A DNA stretch of 64,000 nt, taken from NCBI RefSeq assembly GCF_009807005.1, contig NZ_WUBR01000001.1:806001-870000 (forward strand). The letters are read 5' to 3'. The stretch's first letter is position 1; each line of letters starts with the position of its first letter. Source of the DNA: Aurantiacibacter rhizosphaerae. GTDB lineage: Bacteria; Pseudomonadota; Alphaproteobacteria; Sphingomonadales; Sphingomonadaceae. The notes under the pieces were generated by a model. It saw only the letters and a list, made by a program, of their open reading frames with translations, ran no database searches and was not told the DNA's origin. Shown here piece after piece: positions 54,434 through 63,114 of the stretch. Made by a program: the position numbers and the translations under genes.

Positions 54434-54945
54434 TTGGCAGACCAGCCTTGCAGCACTTCCAGCACATCGGCGGACGTTCGGCTGGCGGAATTGCGCCAGC
54501 TTACGGCGTTGTCCTGAGAGTTCAGCAATTCACCTTCGCTGTTGAGCAGCAGGACATTGGGCGTGCCTTCGGGCGAGACGCCGAAACGCTCCGCAATGTC
54601 CAGATTGTAGCCATCGCCAGTCTGCGGCAGGCCAACGTTCACGAAAACCGTCTCGAAATTCGCATCGAGTTCTGCGGCAAGCGCAGGCTCCATCAGGTAA
54701 CTCGCCAACGCGCGGCTATCTTGGCACCAGTTGGCGCCCATCACCAGCAGCACGCGCTTATCGTCCGCCGCCGCCTGCGCCAGTGCGGCGTCCACGGCGG
54801 CAGAGGCATCGATGCTGGGATCGTAAATCGCGCCCTCGGCATGGGGCACAGCGTCAGGCGCGTGGCTCTGTGGGGCAGTGGTGGTGGCGCATGCTGACAG
54901 CATGGCCAGCCCGATGGCCGCGCCAAGCACCCGGCGCAGGGTCAT
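54430..54945 (-). CDS. Thioredoxin-fold lipoprotein with single active-site cysteine
   Basis: A 171-residue lipoprotein (LAMLSAC, lipidated cysteine at about 19). The domain from about 48 has the thioredoxin fold pattern: [22 protein letters not shown], then [31 protein letters not shown] with the cis-proline. The active site is WCQDS, a CxxS pair, so it cannot form an internal disulfide. It may bind or isomerise thiols rather than oxidise. Overlaps ispG (ATGA) and ppa (GTGA) by 4 bp each. Confidence 0.85.
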   Translation of the reverse strand: MTLRRVLGAAIGLAMLSACATTTAPQSHAPDAVPHAEGAIYDPSIDASAAVDAALAQAAADDKRVLLVMGANWCQDSRALASYLMEPALAAELDANFETVFVNVGLPQTGDGYNLDIAERFGVSPEGTPNVLLLNSEGELLNSQDNAVSWRNSASRTSADVLEVLQGWSAK

Positions 54946-56081
54946 TCAGCCGCCTCTGCGTGCGGATCGAAGGCGGTGGCGGTGCCAGCGTCGATCTCTG
55001 CAGCCTTTTTCTCCACCAGAGCGACGATATGATCGAGCATCGCATCGCTTTCCACATGGTGATCGGTCACGCCGGACAGATACACCATGTGCTTGCCCGC
55101 GCCGCCGCCGGTGATACCGATATCGGTTTCACGCGCTTCGCCGGGGCCGTTCACCACGCATCCCAGCACCGAAAGGCTCATCGGCGTCTTGATGTGTTCA
55201 AGCCGTGCTTCCAGCGCTTCCACCGTGCGGATTACGTCGAAACCCTGGCGAGAGCATGATGGGCAGGACACCACGCGAACGCCGCGCGTGCGCAGGCCCA
55301 GCGCCTTTAGCATCTCGAAGCCCACTTTCACTTCCTGCTCCGGCTCTGCCGAAAGCGAAACGCGGATCGTGTCACCAATGCCTGCCCAAAGCAGGCTGCC
55401 GATACCGATGGAGCTTTTCACCGTGCCGCCAATCAGGCCGCCGGCCTCCGTAATGCCAAGGTGCAGCGGGCAATCGACGGTTTCCGCCAGCCCGTGATAG
55501 GCGGCCACGGCCAGGAACACGTCGCTCGCCTTCACCGCCACCTTGTATTCGTGAAAGTCGTGATCTTGCAGCAACTTGATATGATCCAGCGCGCTTTCGA
55601 TCAGGGCTTCGGGGCAGGGCTCTCCGTATTTTTCCAGCAGGTCTTTCTCAAGACTGCCCGCGTTTACGCCGATACGGATCGCGCAGCCATTGGCCTTGGC
55701 CGCGCGCACCACTTCTGCCACCCGCTCTGACGAGCCGATATTGCCGGGATTGATGCGCAGGCACGCCGCGCCCTTGTCCGCCGCTTCCAGCGCGCGTTTG
55801 TAGTGGAAGTGAATGTCCGCCACGATGGGGACATTGGCCGCTTTCGTGATCTGATCGAAATTCGCCGTCGATTCCGCCGTGGGGCAGGAGACGCGGATGA
55901 TATCCGCGCCCACATCCTCGCACCGGCGGATCTGGTCTATGGTGGCGCCCACATCCTCTGTCGGTGTGTTGGTCATCGTCTGGACGGAGATGGGCGCATC
56001 GCCGCCGACAGGGACGTTGCCGACCATGATCTGGCGGGACTGACGGCGCTCTATATCGCGCCAGGGGCGTATCGAAGACAT
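54942..56081 (-). CDS. ispG: 4-hydroxy-3-methylbut-2-enyl diphosphate synthase IspG
   Basis: 4Fe-4S enzyme of the MEP isoprenoid pathway. The 379 residues show [49 protein letters not shown], and the cluster site [12 protein letters not shown] with the third cysteine and glutamate in [13 protein letters not shown] at 56081 is used; a GTG two codons upstream is an alternative. It heads a six-gene leftward run with overlaps or gaps of 11 bp at most. Confidence 0.97.
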   Translation of the reverse strand: MSSIRPWRDIERRQSRQIMVGNVPVGGDAPISVQTMTNTPTEDVGATIDQIRRCEDVGADIIRVSCPTAESTANFDQITKAANVPIVADIHFHYKRALEAADKGAACLRINPGNIGSSERVAEVVRAAKANGCAIRIGVNAGSLEKDLLEKYGEPCPEALIESALDHIKLLQDHDFHEYKVAVKASDVFLAVAAYHGLAETVDCPLHLGITEAGGLIGGTVKSSIGIGSLLWAGIGDTIRVSLSAEPEQEVKVGFEMLKALGLRTRGVRVVSCPSCSRQGFDVIRTVEALEARLEHIKTPMSLSVLGCVVNGPGEARETDIGITGGGAGKHMVYLSGVTDHHVESDAMLDHIVALVEKKAAEIDAGTATAFDPHAEAAE

Positions 56082-56189
56082 ATTCACTCTATAGGCGTTA
56101 GCGATGACAGGTTAAAGGCATGGTTTTGCAGCGGCGGCATCACGCGGCATATTGCCGGATGGCCTGCAATGCTCTTTGGTTGCTTGCCA

Positions 56190-57197
56190 ATGACTGAAAC
56201 CGAATCCAAACCGACCGAGGAAATCGACGGGCCGATGCTTTTCGGCCGCGTGCTGGATGGCAATGGCGCCGGGCGCCCCATCGCGTGGGAGGAGGCAAAG
56301 GACTGGTCACCGCAGGCACCGGGAGAGGTGCTGTGGGTGCATGTCTGCCGCAATCGCCCCGGCGTGGAGGAGTGGCTGGAACAGCTCTCCATCCCCGAAC
56401 CCACCAGAGAGCTGCTGGTCAGCGATCGCACGCGGCCTCGCGCCTTTCGTGAAAACAACACGCTGGTGGCAACCTTGCGCGGCATCAACTTCAATGCCGG
56501 GGCAGAGCCGGAGGACATGCTCTCCATGCAGCTGTGGTGCGATGGGGACAGGCTGATCACCCTGCGCCGCCTGCCGTTGCAAACGCCGCGGCGCGTGCTT
56601 GCCATGATCGACCGGCGCGAACGGGGGCCGAGCGATGCGGGCGCCCTGATCACCGAACTGACAGAGGCGATGATCACCCGGATGAACCGGTCCATCGTCG
56701 ACATGAACGATCATATCGATGCGCTGGAAGATCGGGAGCCGGATGACGATGCGGAGGAGATGCTGGACAAGATCGCCTTGATCCGCCGCAATTGCCTTGC
56801 GCTGAAACGCCATATGGGCCCGATGCACGAGGCACTGGAGGCGATATCCCGCTATGCGCCGGACTGGTTTGAACAGCACGATCGTCGCGAGATTGCCGAG
56901 AGCATCGATCGGCTTCGCCGCTATCTGGAAGATCTGGATATCAGCAAGGAAAGCGCCGTGGTGCTGATGGACGATGTGCGCGGCCGCTCCATTGCGCGCA
57001 ATGAACAGGCGACCTATCTGCTCACCATCGTGGCGGGCATCTTCCTGCCGCTGGGCTTTATCACCGGCCTTCTGGGCATAAATGTTGGCGGAATGCCCGG
57101 AGTGGAAGATGGCGATGCTTTCTGGATCGTGGTGGGCGCGTGCTTTGCGATCCTGACGGTGCAGCTTGCCCTGTTCTGGAAATGGAAGTGGCTCTAG
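56190..57197 (+). CDS. CorA-superfamily divalent cation transporter, ZntB-like
   Basis: A 335-residue CorA-family transporter. A large cytoplasmic N-terminal domain (about 1-260) ends in a long helix (DREPDDDAEEMLDKIALIRRNCLALKRHMGPM). Two membrane helices close the protein, joined by GINVGGMPGVEDG, the form of the CorA GMN loop seen in ZntB-type proteins (GxN retained, then GGxPG). Zinc efflux or uptake is inferred. ATG at 56190 is used; one at 56169 (GGATGG upstream) is a fair alternative. It is divergent from ispG. Confidence 0.88.
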   Translation: MTETESKPTEEIDGPMLFGRVLDGNGAGRPIAWEEAKDWSPQAPGEVLWVHVCRNRPGVEEWLEQLSIPEPTRELLVSDRTRPRAFRENNTLVATLRGINFNAGAEPEDMLSMQLWCDGDRLITLRRLPLQTPRRVLAMIDRRERGPSDAGALITELTEAMITRMNRSIVDMNDHIDALEDREPDDDAEEMLDKIALIRRNCLALKRHMGPMHEALEAISRYAPDWFEQHDRREIAESIDRLRRYLEDLDISKESAVVLMDDVRGRSIARNEQATYLLTIVAGIFLPLGFITGLLGINVGGMPGVEDGDAFWIVVGACFAILTVQLALFWKWKWL

Positions 57198-57224
57198 CCC
57201 GATAATGCGGAAGGAATGCGGCTG

Positions 57225-58979
57225 ATGGAAGGGCATGGCTCAGGCTTCATGCTGCGTGATGCGCTGATCATGCTTGGCTTCGCCATGGTGGCGGTGCTGG
57301 CGTTTCGCCGCGCCGGATTGGGCGCGACGCTGGGCTATCTGGTGGCAGGGGCACTGGTGGGGCCATCGGTCTTCGGTCTTGTCGGCCAGGCAGAGCAGAT
57401 GGCGGAAGTCGCCGAATTGGGCATCGTGATGCTGCTGTTCGTCGTCGGGCTGGAACTGTCACCATCGCGCCTGTGGCGTATGAAGGGCGCGATCTTCGGG
57501 CTGGGGCTGGCGCAGGTGGCGGCCTGCGGCCTGGCCGTTGCCGCCACCGTGCTGGCGCTGATGGGATATCCGCTGGCCGCCGCGCTGGCCATTGGCCTGC
57601 CGCTGGGCCTGTCCTCCACCGCGCAAGTGCTGCCGATGTTGCAATCGGGCGGCAAGCTGCGCACACCATTTGGAGAGCGCGCCTTTGCCATCCTGCTGTT
57701 CCAGGATCTCTCCATCATCCCGCTCATCACCATCATCACGGCGATGGGCGCTGGCGGGGATGAGGGGCCATCGGGCTGGATGCTGGGCCTGCTGACGATT
57801 GCCGCCGTGTTCGGCCTGATCGCGGCGGGGCGGCTGCTGATCCGCCCACTGTTCAGCCTGATCGGCGGATTGGGAGAGCGCGAGCTGTTTATCGTCGCCG
57901 CCCTGTTCACCGTGCTGGCCAGCGCCGTGGTGATGGAAATGCTGGGCCTATCGGCGGCGCTGGGCGCATTCGTTGCCGGCGTGATGCTGGCCGATACGCC
58001 CTATCGGCATGAGCTGGAGGCCGATATCGAGCCGTTCCGCGCCATCCTGCTGGGCCTGTTCTTCGTGGCCGTGGGCATGATGCTGGATCTGGGCGTGATC
58101 GCCGATAATCCGCTGTTCGTGATCGGCTTTGCCGCACTGCTGATTGCGCTGAAGGCCGGCATCATCATGGCCCTGGGCCTGCTGGTGAAGATGACCTGGC
58201 GCAGCGCGCTGGCCCTTGGCCTGTTGCTGAGCCAGGGCGGCGAATTTGCCTTCGTCCTGTACACACAGGCGGTGCAGGGCGGATTGATCACGCTGGAACA
58301 ATCCAGCATCTTTGGCGCGATCGTGACCCTGTCCATGGCGGCAACGCCGTTCCTGATGATTGCCACGCGCAAGATCCGGCAGGAACCCAAGGGACAGGAC
58401 GAAGGGAGAGAGGAGCCGCGCGATGAAGGCGCCAGCGCGCTGGTGGTGGGCTTTGGGCGGTTCGGGCAAACCGTGGCGCAAACGCTGCTGGCGGGCGGGC
58501 TGTCCGTCACCCTGATCGACAGGAAAACCGCGCAGATCGACCTGGCAGAGGATTTCGGCAGCAAGGTCTACTATGGCGATGGCACGCGGCTGGACATGCT
58601 GCGTCAGGCCGGCGCGCCCGAAGCGCAGCTGATCATGTTCTGCATCGATGAAACGCCGGAAGCTGATTTCCTTGCATCGGTTGCCGATGCCTTCCCCAAC
58701 GCCGCGATCTACGTACGCGGTTTTGATCGGACCAGCGTGATCCAGCTGGCCCAGGCCAAGGCTGAATACGTGGTGCGCGAAGTGTTCGAGAGCGCGATTT
58801 CTGTCGCCCGCATGGCGCTGGGCAATGTTGGCCTGAACGAGCGCGAGATTGACGAGGCCGAGGCTACCTATCGCGAGAATGACAGGAAGCGCATGCATGT
58901 GCAGATCGAAGGCGGCGATATCTATGCCGCCAGGGAGATGACGCGCGAACAGCAACGCGAGTTGCGTAGCAGTGACTAG
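57225..58979 (+). CDS. CPA2-family monovalent cation:proton antiporter with RCK domain
   Basis: A 584-residue KefB/KefC-like protein. About 12 helices form the antiporter core (residues 10-385), with GYLVAGALVGPSVFGLV, GLSSTAQVLPML, LLFQDLSIIPL and GLFFVAVGMMLDL as CPA2 landmarks. The cytoplasmic TrkA-N/RCK domain (about 403-525) begins ALVVGFGRFGQTVAQTLL and binds a dinucleotide. ATG at 57225 is chosen because AAGGA lies 9 bases upstream; ATG at 57216 overlaps that site. It follows the ZntB-like gene by 27 bp. K+ or Na+ specificity is unclear. Confidence 0.93.
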   Translation: MEGHGSGFMLRDALIMLGFAMVAVLAFRRAGLGATLGYLVAGALVGPSVFGLVGQAEQMAEVAELGIVMLLFVVGLELSPSRLWRMKGAIFGLGLAQVAACGLAVAATVLALMGYPLAAALAIGLPLGLSSTAQVLPMLQSGGKLRTPFGERAFAILLFQDLSIIPLITIITAMGAGGDEGPSGWMLGLLTIAAVFGLIAAGRLLIRPLFSLIGGLGERELFIVAALFTVLASAVVMEMLGLSAALGAFVAGVMLADTPYRHELEADIEPFRAILLGLFFVAVGMMLDLGVIADNPLFVIGFAALLIALKAGIIMALGLLVKMTWRSALALGLLLSQGGEFAFVLYTQAVQGGLITLEQSSIFGAIVTLSMAATPFLMIATRKIRQEPKGQDEGREEPRDEGASALVVGFGRFGQTVAQTLLAGGLSVTLIDRKTAQIDLAEDFGSKVYYGDGTRLDMLRQAGAPEAQLIMFCIDETPEADFLASVADAFPNAAIYVRGFDRTSVIQLAQAKAEYVVREVFESAISVARMALGNVGLNEREIDEAEATYRENDRKRMHVQIEGGDIYAAREMTREQQRELRSSD

Positions 58980-58988
58980 CGCGACGCG

Positions 58989-60239
58989 CTATTCCATCAC
59001 CACGCCCAGCAGGTGCTGCTGCGCGGCCACGACGGGCAGGGGGCGTGCGAAAAGATAGCCCTGGCCGTAATCCACGCCCAGATCCTGCATCACGTCGCGT
59101 TCTGCCTCTGTCTCAATCCCCTCGGCCACCAGCTTTGCGCCGATGTCCTGAGAGAATTGCACCATTGCGGCACTGATGGCGCGGCGCGCCGGATCCTTGT
59201 CGCATTCGCGGGTCAGCAGCATATCCATTTTCAGGATATCGGGCTGCAATTCGATCAGGTGGCGCAGTCCTGCATAGCCTGTGCCGACATCGTCGATCGC
59301 GATCCGGGCAAACGGTTTCAGCGCCGCGATTTCGCGCGCGAGGGCGGGGAAATCCTGAACCTGCTGATGCTCTGTAATCTCGATCACCAGATTGGCAGGC
59401 TCTGATTGCTCCAGCGTTTCTCTCAGCTTGCCGGAAATGATCGTGGCCGGTGATGCATTGATCGCGGCATAGATGCCATCGGGCACCTGGCCCACGGTTT
59501 CCAGCGCGCAGCGTACCGCCGTCATCTCCAGCTCATTGCCAAGCCCTGTCCGCTCTGCATCGTCAAACCATGCTTCGGGTCCGCGCTTGTTGAGATCGGG
59601 GAAACGGGCGAGGCATTCCACGCCCACCGGCTTCCCAGTCTTCAGATCGTGGATCGGCTGTTGAAACATGGTGACGGCATGGCCATCCAGCATGGCCAGC
59701 ACCCGCTCCCGCGCGTGGCGCAGACCCACGTCTTTTTCCAGCGATGCCTCTATCCGTTCGCCCACAAGGCCGGCGAAGCTTTTCAGGATTTCTAGATCGC
59801 GCGGGTTCATCGTGCGATCGGGCTTGCGCCCCAGCGCGCAGAAACTGCCCCACACGGTGCCGTCTTTCAGACGCAATGGCGTGTTGACGTGGCAGCCCAC
59901 GGGCAGGAAATCGGTGATCGCCATCGTCTTGGTGATCGGATAATCGGCGGGATCCTGGATCAGTTCCGGCAGGCGGCCCTGCAGGATCTGCCAGCAATAG
60001 GTCTCTTCCCGGTTCTCCCGGAAGCCGGGACCCATCGGCAGGTCCAGATCGGTGCTCACATGGGTCAGCTCGCGCTGATCGTGCTCGATATACCGGGACA
60101 CAAAGGCGATCTCCACGCCCAGGTGCCCGCGCACGCTTTGCAGGATGCGGTCGATCCCCGGATCGCTGATCAGTTCATCGGCGAGGAGCGATGCGGGCGC
60201 CACATCGAAGGTGGCCATATGCGGTGCAAGATTTCCCAT
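58989..60239 (-). CDS. GAF-EAL c-di-GMP phosphodiesterase-like protein
   Basis: A soluble 416-residue protein: a GAF sensor (about 25-165, IDRILQSVRGHLGVEIAFVSRYI to SFAGLVGERIEA), a short helix, and a C-terminal EAL domain (about 185-410). The signature is VECLARF instead of EALxRW and IDDVGTGYAGL instead of DDFGTGY, but the lysine (PDILKMDM) and LVAEGIETEAE remain, so catalysis is likely though altered. ATG at 60239 follows AGAGAG with proper spacing; 60245 overlaps that site. It converges on the CPA2 gene with 9 bp between. Confidence 0.9.
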   Translation of the reverse strand: MGNLAPHMATFDVAPASLLADELISDPGIDRILQSVRGHLGVEIAFVSRYIEHDQRELTHVSTDLDLPMGPGFRENREETYCWQILQGRLPELIQDPADYPITKTMAITDFLPVGCHVNTPLRLKDGTVWGSFCALGRKPDRTMNPRDLEILKSFAGLVGERIEASLEKDVGLRHARERVLAMLDGHAVTMFQQPIHDLKTGKPVGVECLARFPDLNKRGPEAWFDDAERTGLGNELEMTAVRCALETVGQVPDGIYAAINASPATIISGKLRETLEQSEPANLVIEITEHQQVQDFPALAREIAALKPFARIAIDDVGTGYAGLRHLIELQPDILKMDMLLTRECDKDPARRAISAAMVQFSQDIGAKLVAEGIETEAERDVMQDLGVDYGQGYLFARPLPVVAAQQHLLGVVME

Positions 60240-60310
60240 CGCCATCTCTCTGGCGCAAAAGCCCTAAAGTCATCTTAACCGAATTCTCTGGAAGGCCGGA
60301 ATTTTTGCGA

Positions 60311-60324
60311 AATTTACGTAAATT
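60311..60324. promoter_or_regulatory. 14-bp perfect palindrome upstream of the GAF-EAL gene
   Basis: AATTTACGTAAATT is its own reverse complement. It sits 72 bp before the GAF-EAL start and 17 bp after the GNAT stop, in the only gap between those genes, and is AT-rich in a GC-rich genome. A dimeric regulator could bind it. Confidence 0.4.
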
Positions 60325-60340
60325 GGCAGGCTTGCTGCGA

Positions 60341-60859
60341 TCATAGCCATAGTTCGTAAAGATATTCATCGTCGCACTGCTGGCCCACCCAGAAACCGAT
60401 ATCGGCAATCTTTCCAAAGCCATAGCGCTGGTAAAACCGCTGCGCTCCGGGATTGTCGCTATAGACCGAAAGCTGGATGGCATCGCAGGCCTTGTCCTTC
60501 GCATGGGCAAGGCACCACTTCATCAGCGCCGCGCCGATGCCTTCCCCGGTGCGGTGGGGATCGGTGTAGAGCTGGCTGAGGCACAGCGGGCGGTTGGCAT
60601 CCGAATATTCGGAGTAGGGGCTGGGCTGGCGGACCTTGATAAAACCTGTGAGGCTGCCGGCTGCATCATCCTGCGCCAGGCAATGCGTGATGGCAGGATC
60701 GGCAATCTCCGCGGCCACCGCGCGGGGCGAATACACCTCATCCAGAAAGGGTGCCAGGTCCTCCTGCCGGTAAAGATGCTCAAAGGCGTGGCAAAAGCTT
60801 TCACGGCCCAGGCGGGCAAGATTTTCGGCATCGGCCAAAGAAGCGGGGCGCAGGATCAT
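60341..60859 (-). CDS. GNAT-family N-acetyltransferase
   Basis: A 172-residue acetyl-CoA-dependent transferase. It starts MILRPASLADAENLARLGRESF; PLCLSQLYTDPHRTGEGIGAALMKWCLAHAK carries the acetyl-CoA loop (R-x-x-G-x-G-x-G/A), and LSVYSDNPGAQRFYQRYGFGKI is the usual C-terminal motif. ATG at 60859 is used because the family starts there; the longer frame overlaps the next gene. The acceptor is unknown. Confidence 0.9.
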   Translation of the reverse strand: MILRPASLADAENLARLGRESFCHAFEHLYRQEDLAPFLDEVYSPRAVAAEIADPAITHCLAQDDAAGSLTGFIKVRQPSPYSEYSDANRPLCLSQLYTDPHRTGEGIGAALMKWCLAHAKDKACDAIQLSVYSDNPGAQRFYQRYGFGKIADIGFWVGQQCDDEYLYELWL

Positions 60860-60899
60860 GACCCTGCGCCCCGTAATATATCGGACACTGATGTAAAGT

Positions 60900-62117
60900 T
60901 TATGCGCCCGGCGGAAGATCGGCGGGATCATCCTTCATGCCGGGGTTGCTGGCGGTGGAGGAGTTCTTCTCCAGAAAGCGATCCGCCTGTTCCAGCTTGC
61001 GCCCGGCCCATTCGCGCCCGCCCAGGCCAAAGGCCAGGGCTGCGGCAACGGCGCCGCCGATAACTAGCGCGCTGAACGCCGTCTGCACGATATTCTCGCC
61101 AACGCCCATGAATTGCAGGCCCATGAAGGTGAACAGCACCATGGCCGCCCATTTCACGATGGTGCCTGCAATGCCGCCGATCAGGCGTGACAGCATGCCC
61201 GCGATCATGAAGCCTGCGGCAATCACAACCCCGCCAAACACCACGCGGCCGCCCAGTTCCAGCACCCGATCAAGGATCATGGTGAGTTCCGGAAAGCCCA
61301 GCAGCCGGGTGGCGGCAATGGCGAAGAACAGGATGATGGCGATCTGCGCCACGCGTGCCACGATGGACGAAACGCTGCTGCCGGCAGGCAGCAGGTCCGT
61401 TTCGGTAAAGGCCCGGTCCACGCCAAGGCCCGGCAGCACTTCGCGCGCCAGCTGCGCCACGAAGCGGGCCACCAGATAGCCAATGCCCATAAGCAGGGCC
61501 GCGCCGATGATGCGCGGAATGGCGTTGAGGATCAGGCTCAGCATGTTGCTGGCCGGTTCGGAAACGCTTTCAAGGCTAAGAGCCTCCAGCGCCATGATCG
61601 AAACGAAGATCACGATGATGGCATAAAGGATGGTGCCGATGGTCTTGGAAAGGTGGGTGTTGCCCGTCAGCGTATCCGCGCCGCCGCGGTTCACCCACTT
61701 GTCAAAATCCACGGTTTCCAGCGTGGTGACGGTGAGATCGCGCACGATCTTGGCCACCATCAGCCCGATGAAGAAGATCAGCGCTGCACCGATCATGTTG
61801 GGAATGAAGCCCATGATATCGTCCAGCAGGGTGGTAACCGGCCGCATCACGCCGCCAAGGTTGAACACCTGCAATATGGCAAGCAGGCCCAGCAGCCAGA
61901 TCAGCAGCGCAACGATCTTGCCCAGTTGCAGGCCGATACTCTCCCCAGAAGACGTGCTGCGTTGCAGGAAACCCACATTGTCCACCAGCTTCGCAAAGGC
62001 CCATTTGGCCCCCTTGGCCAACAGCCAGGTGACGACAAGTATGACGACGGCAATTCCGACTTTTTCCAGAATCTCGATAAAAAGACCCTGATCGAAACGG
62101 TAGTTTCCGATGCTCAT
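60900..62117 (-). CDS. Mechanosensitive-channel-related membrane protein (TM-helix repeat type)
   Basis: A 405-residue protein with about ten helices in repeated units of the CmpX/TM-helix kind: ILEKVGIAVVILVVTWLLAKG, GFIPNMIGAALIFFIGLMVAKIVRDL, NAIPRIIGAALLMGIGYLVARFVAQL, VFGGVVIAAGFMIAGMLSRLI. Each repeat ends in a conserved hydrophobic-basic stretch. It lacks the full MscS beta domain, ending with a Gly-Gly-Arg-Glu-Trp segment and a charged tail. Ion conduction under membrane tension is inferred from the family. It follows the RDD gene on the same strand after 97 bp. Confidence 0.82.
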   Translation of the reverse strand: MSIGNYRFDQGLFIEILEKVGIAVVILVVTWLLAKGAKWAFAKLVDNVGFLQRSTSSGESIGLQLGKIVALLIWLLGLLAILQVFNLGGVMRPVTTLLDDIMGFIPNMIGAALIFFIGLMVAKIVRDLTVTTLETVDFDKWVNRGGADTLTGNTHLSKTIGTILYAIIVIFVSIMALEALSLESVSEPASNMLSLILNAIPRIIGAALLMGIGYLVARFVAQLAREVLPGLGVDRAFTETDLLPAGSSVSSIVARVAQIAIILFFAIAATRLLGFPELTMILDRVLELGGRVVFGGVVIAAGFMIAGMLSRLIGGIAGTIVKWAAMVLFTFMGLQFMGVGENIVQTAFSALVIGGAVAAALAFGLGGREWAGRKLEQADRFLEKNSSTASNPGMKDDPADLPPGA

Positions 62118-62214
62118 GGCTAATACACTCCCTGTTGTGTGCAGGCCGTAATAGCATGATTATTCAACGTGACCCAAATCGACCGTTTTGAGTGCTCTGA
62201 ATTTTCAGGGAATT

Positions 62215-63114
62215 TCAGGAAAACTTGTCTCGCTTGCGCTTGCCGAAGCGCATGTTTCCTTCAAGGTGGCCGCGCAATGCTGCGTAGAATGCCTCCAGGA
62301 ATTCGCGTTCGTCGCCGCGGCCCAATTGCCAGCCGATCTTGCCGGTGATGGCCTCTGCCACTTCGCGCAATGCGTCCTTCCGGTCCTGCCGCAGCACGCT
62401 TTCCAGCACCTGCAATTCATGCTCTCCGTAAACGGAAAGCTCGGCCTCTCCGAACCGGTATTGTTCCTTGCGGTCAGGCGCGACGGACATTGCTTCTTTC
62501 AGCTTGGCCCGCTTCGCCTCTACAACCCATGTGCCCGCCACGATGTCCCCTGCACGCAGGGCATCCTTGTTGAAGAAGGGAAACAAGACGAAGATCGCCA
62601 GCCACACGAAGGCAGCGATACCGAACACGCCTGCGTCCTGCCCGCCGCTCAGCAGGAAGAAGGCAGGCACGAACACTTCGATATCGCGCACCAGATTGCG
62701 GGCGATCACCATTTCTGCGGTCAGCCGTCCGCCATCGCGCGCTGCCACGCGCAGGCCCACGATGCGCTTGCCCGGTGTGGCCGCGCGGGGGCCAAGCTCG
62801 AACCACAGGAAATAGCCATAGCGCGAAAGGAAGAAAGTCAGGATCACCAGCACCAGGATGCCCTGCACCACGGGACTGGCATTTGGCGTGGACGTTATGT
62901 CCGGCATGCCCAGCCCCACGAAAAAGAACCCCAGTATGAGGGCGATGAAACTGGAAACCAGAATAACCAGGTCCAGCAGCAAGGCACCGGCGCGGGCCCC
63001 TCTGCTGCCAACCGTCAGTGGAAGGGAAAGCCCCTCCGGCGTCACCAGCATGCGCGCACGTTTGGAACGTTCTGCTTGCATGGCGGCATAGGCGTTGGTG
63101 CTGGTGCCGCTCAT
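62215..63114 (-). CDS. RDD-family membrane protein
   Basis: A 299-residue protein. The RDD domain (about 30-180) has VGSRGARAGALLLDLVILVSSF (arginine-aspartate pair), a central helix, and LGPRAATPGKRIVGLRVAARDGG, DIEVFVPAFFLLSG. The C-terminal third is polar (QVLESVLRQDRKDALREVAEAITGKIGW) and cytoplasmic. ATG at 63114 overlaps the SpoIIM stop (ATGA). RDD and SpoIIM pairs usually precede a MoxR ATPase and DUF58 gene, which would lie outside this window. Confidence 0.9.
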   Translation of the reverse strand: MSGTSTNAYAAMQAERSKRARMLVTPEGLSLPLTVGSRGARAGALLLDLVILVSSFIALILGFFFVGLGMPDITSTPNASPVVQGILVLVILTFFLSRYGYFLWFELGPRAATPGKRIVGLRVAARDGGRLTAEMVIARNLVRDIEVFVPAFFLLSGGQDAGVFGIAAFVWLAIFVLFPFFNKDALRAGDIVAGTWVVEAKRAKLKEAMSVAPDRKEQYRFGEAELSVYGEHELQVLESVLRQDRKDALREVAEAITGKIGWQLGRGDEREFLEAFYAALRGHLEGNMRFGKRKRDKFS

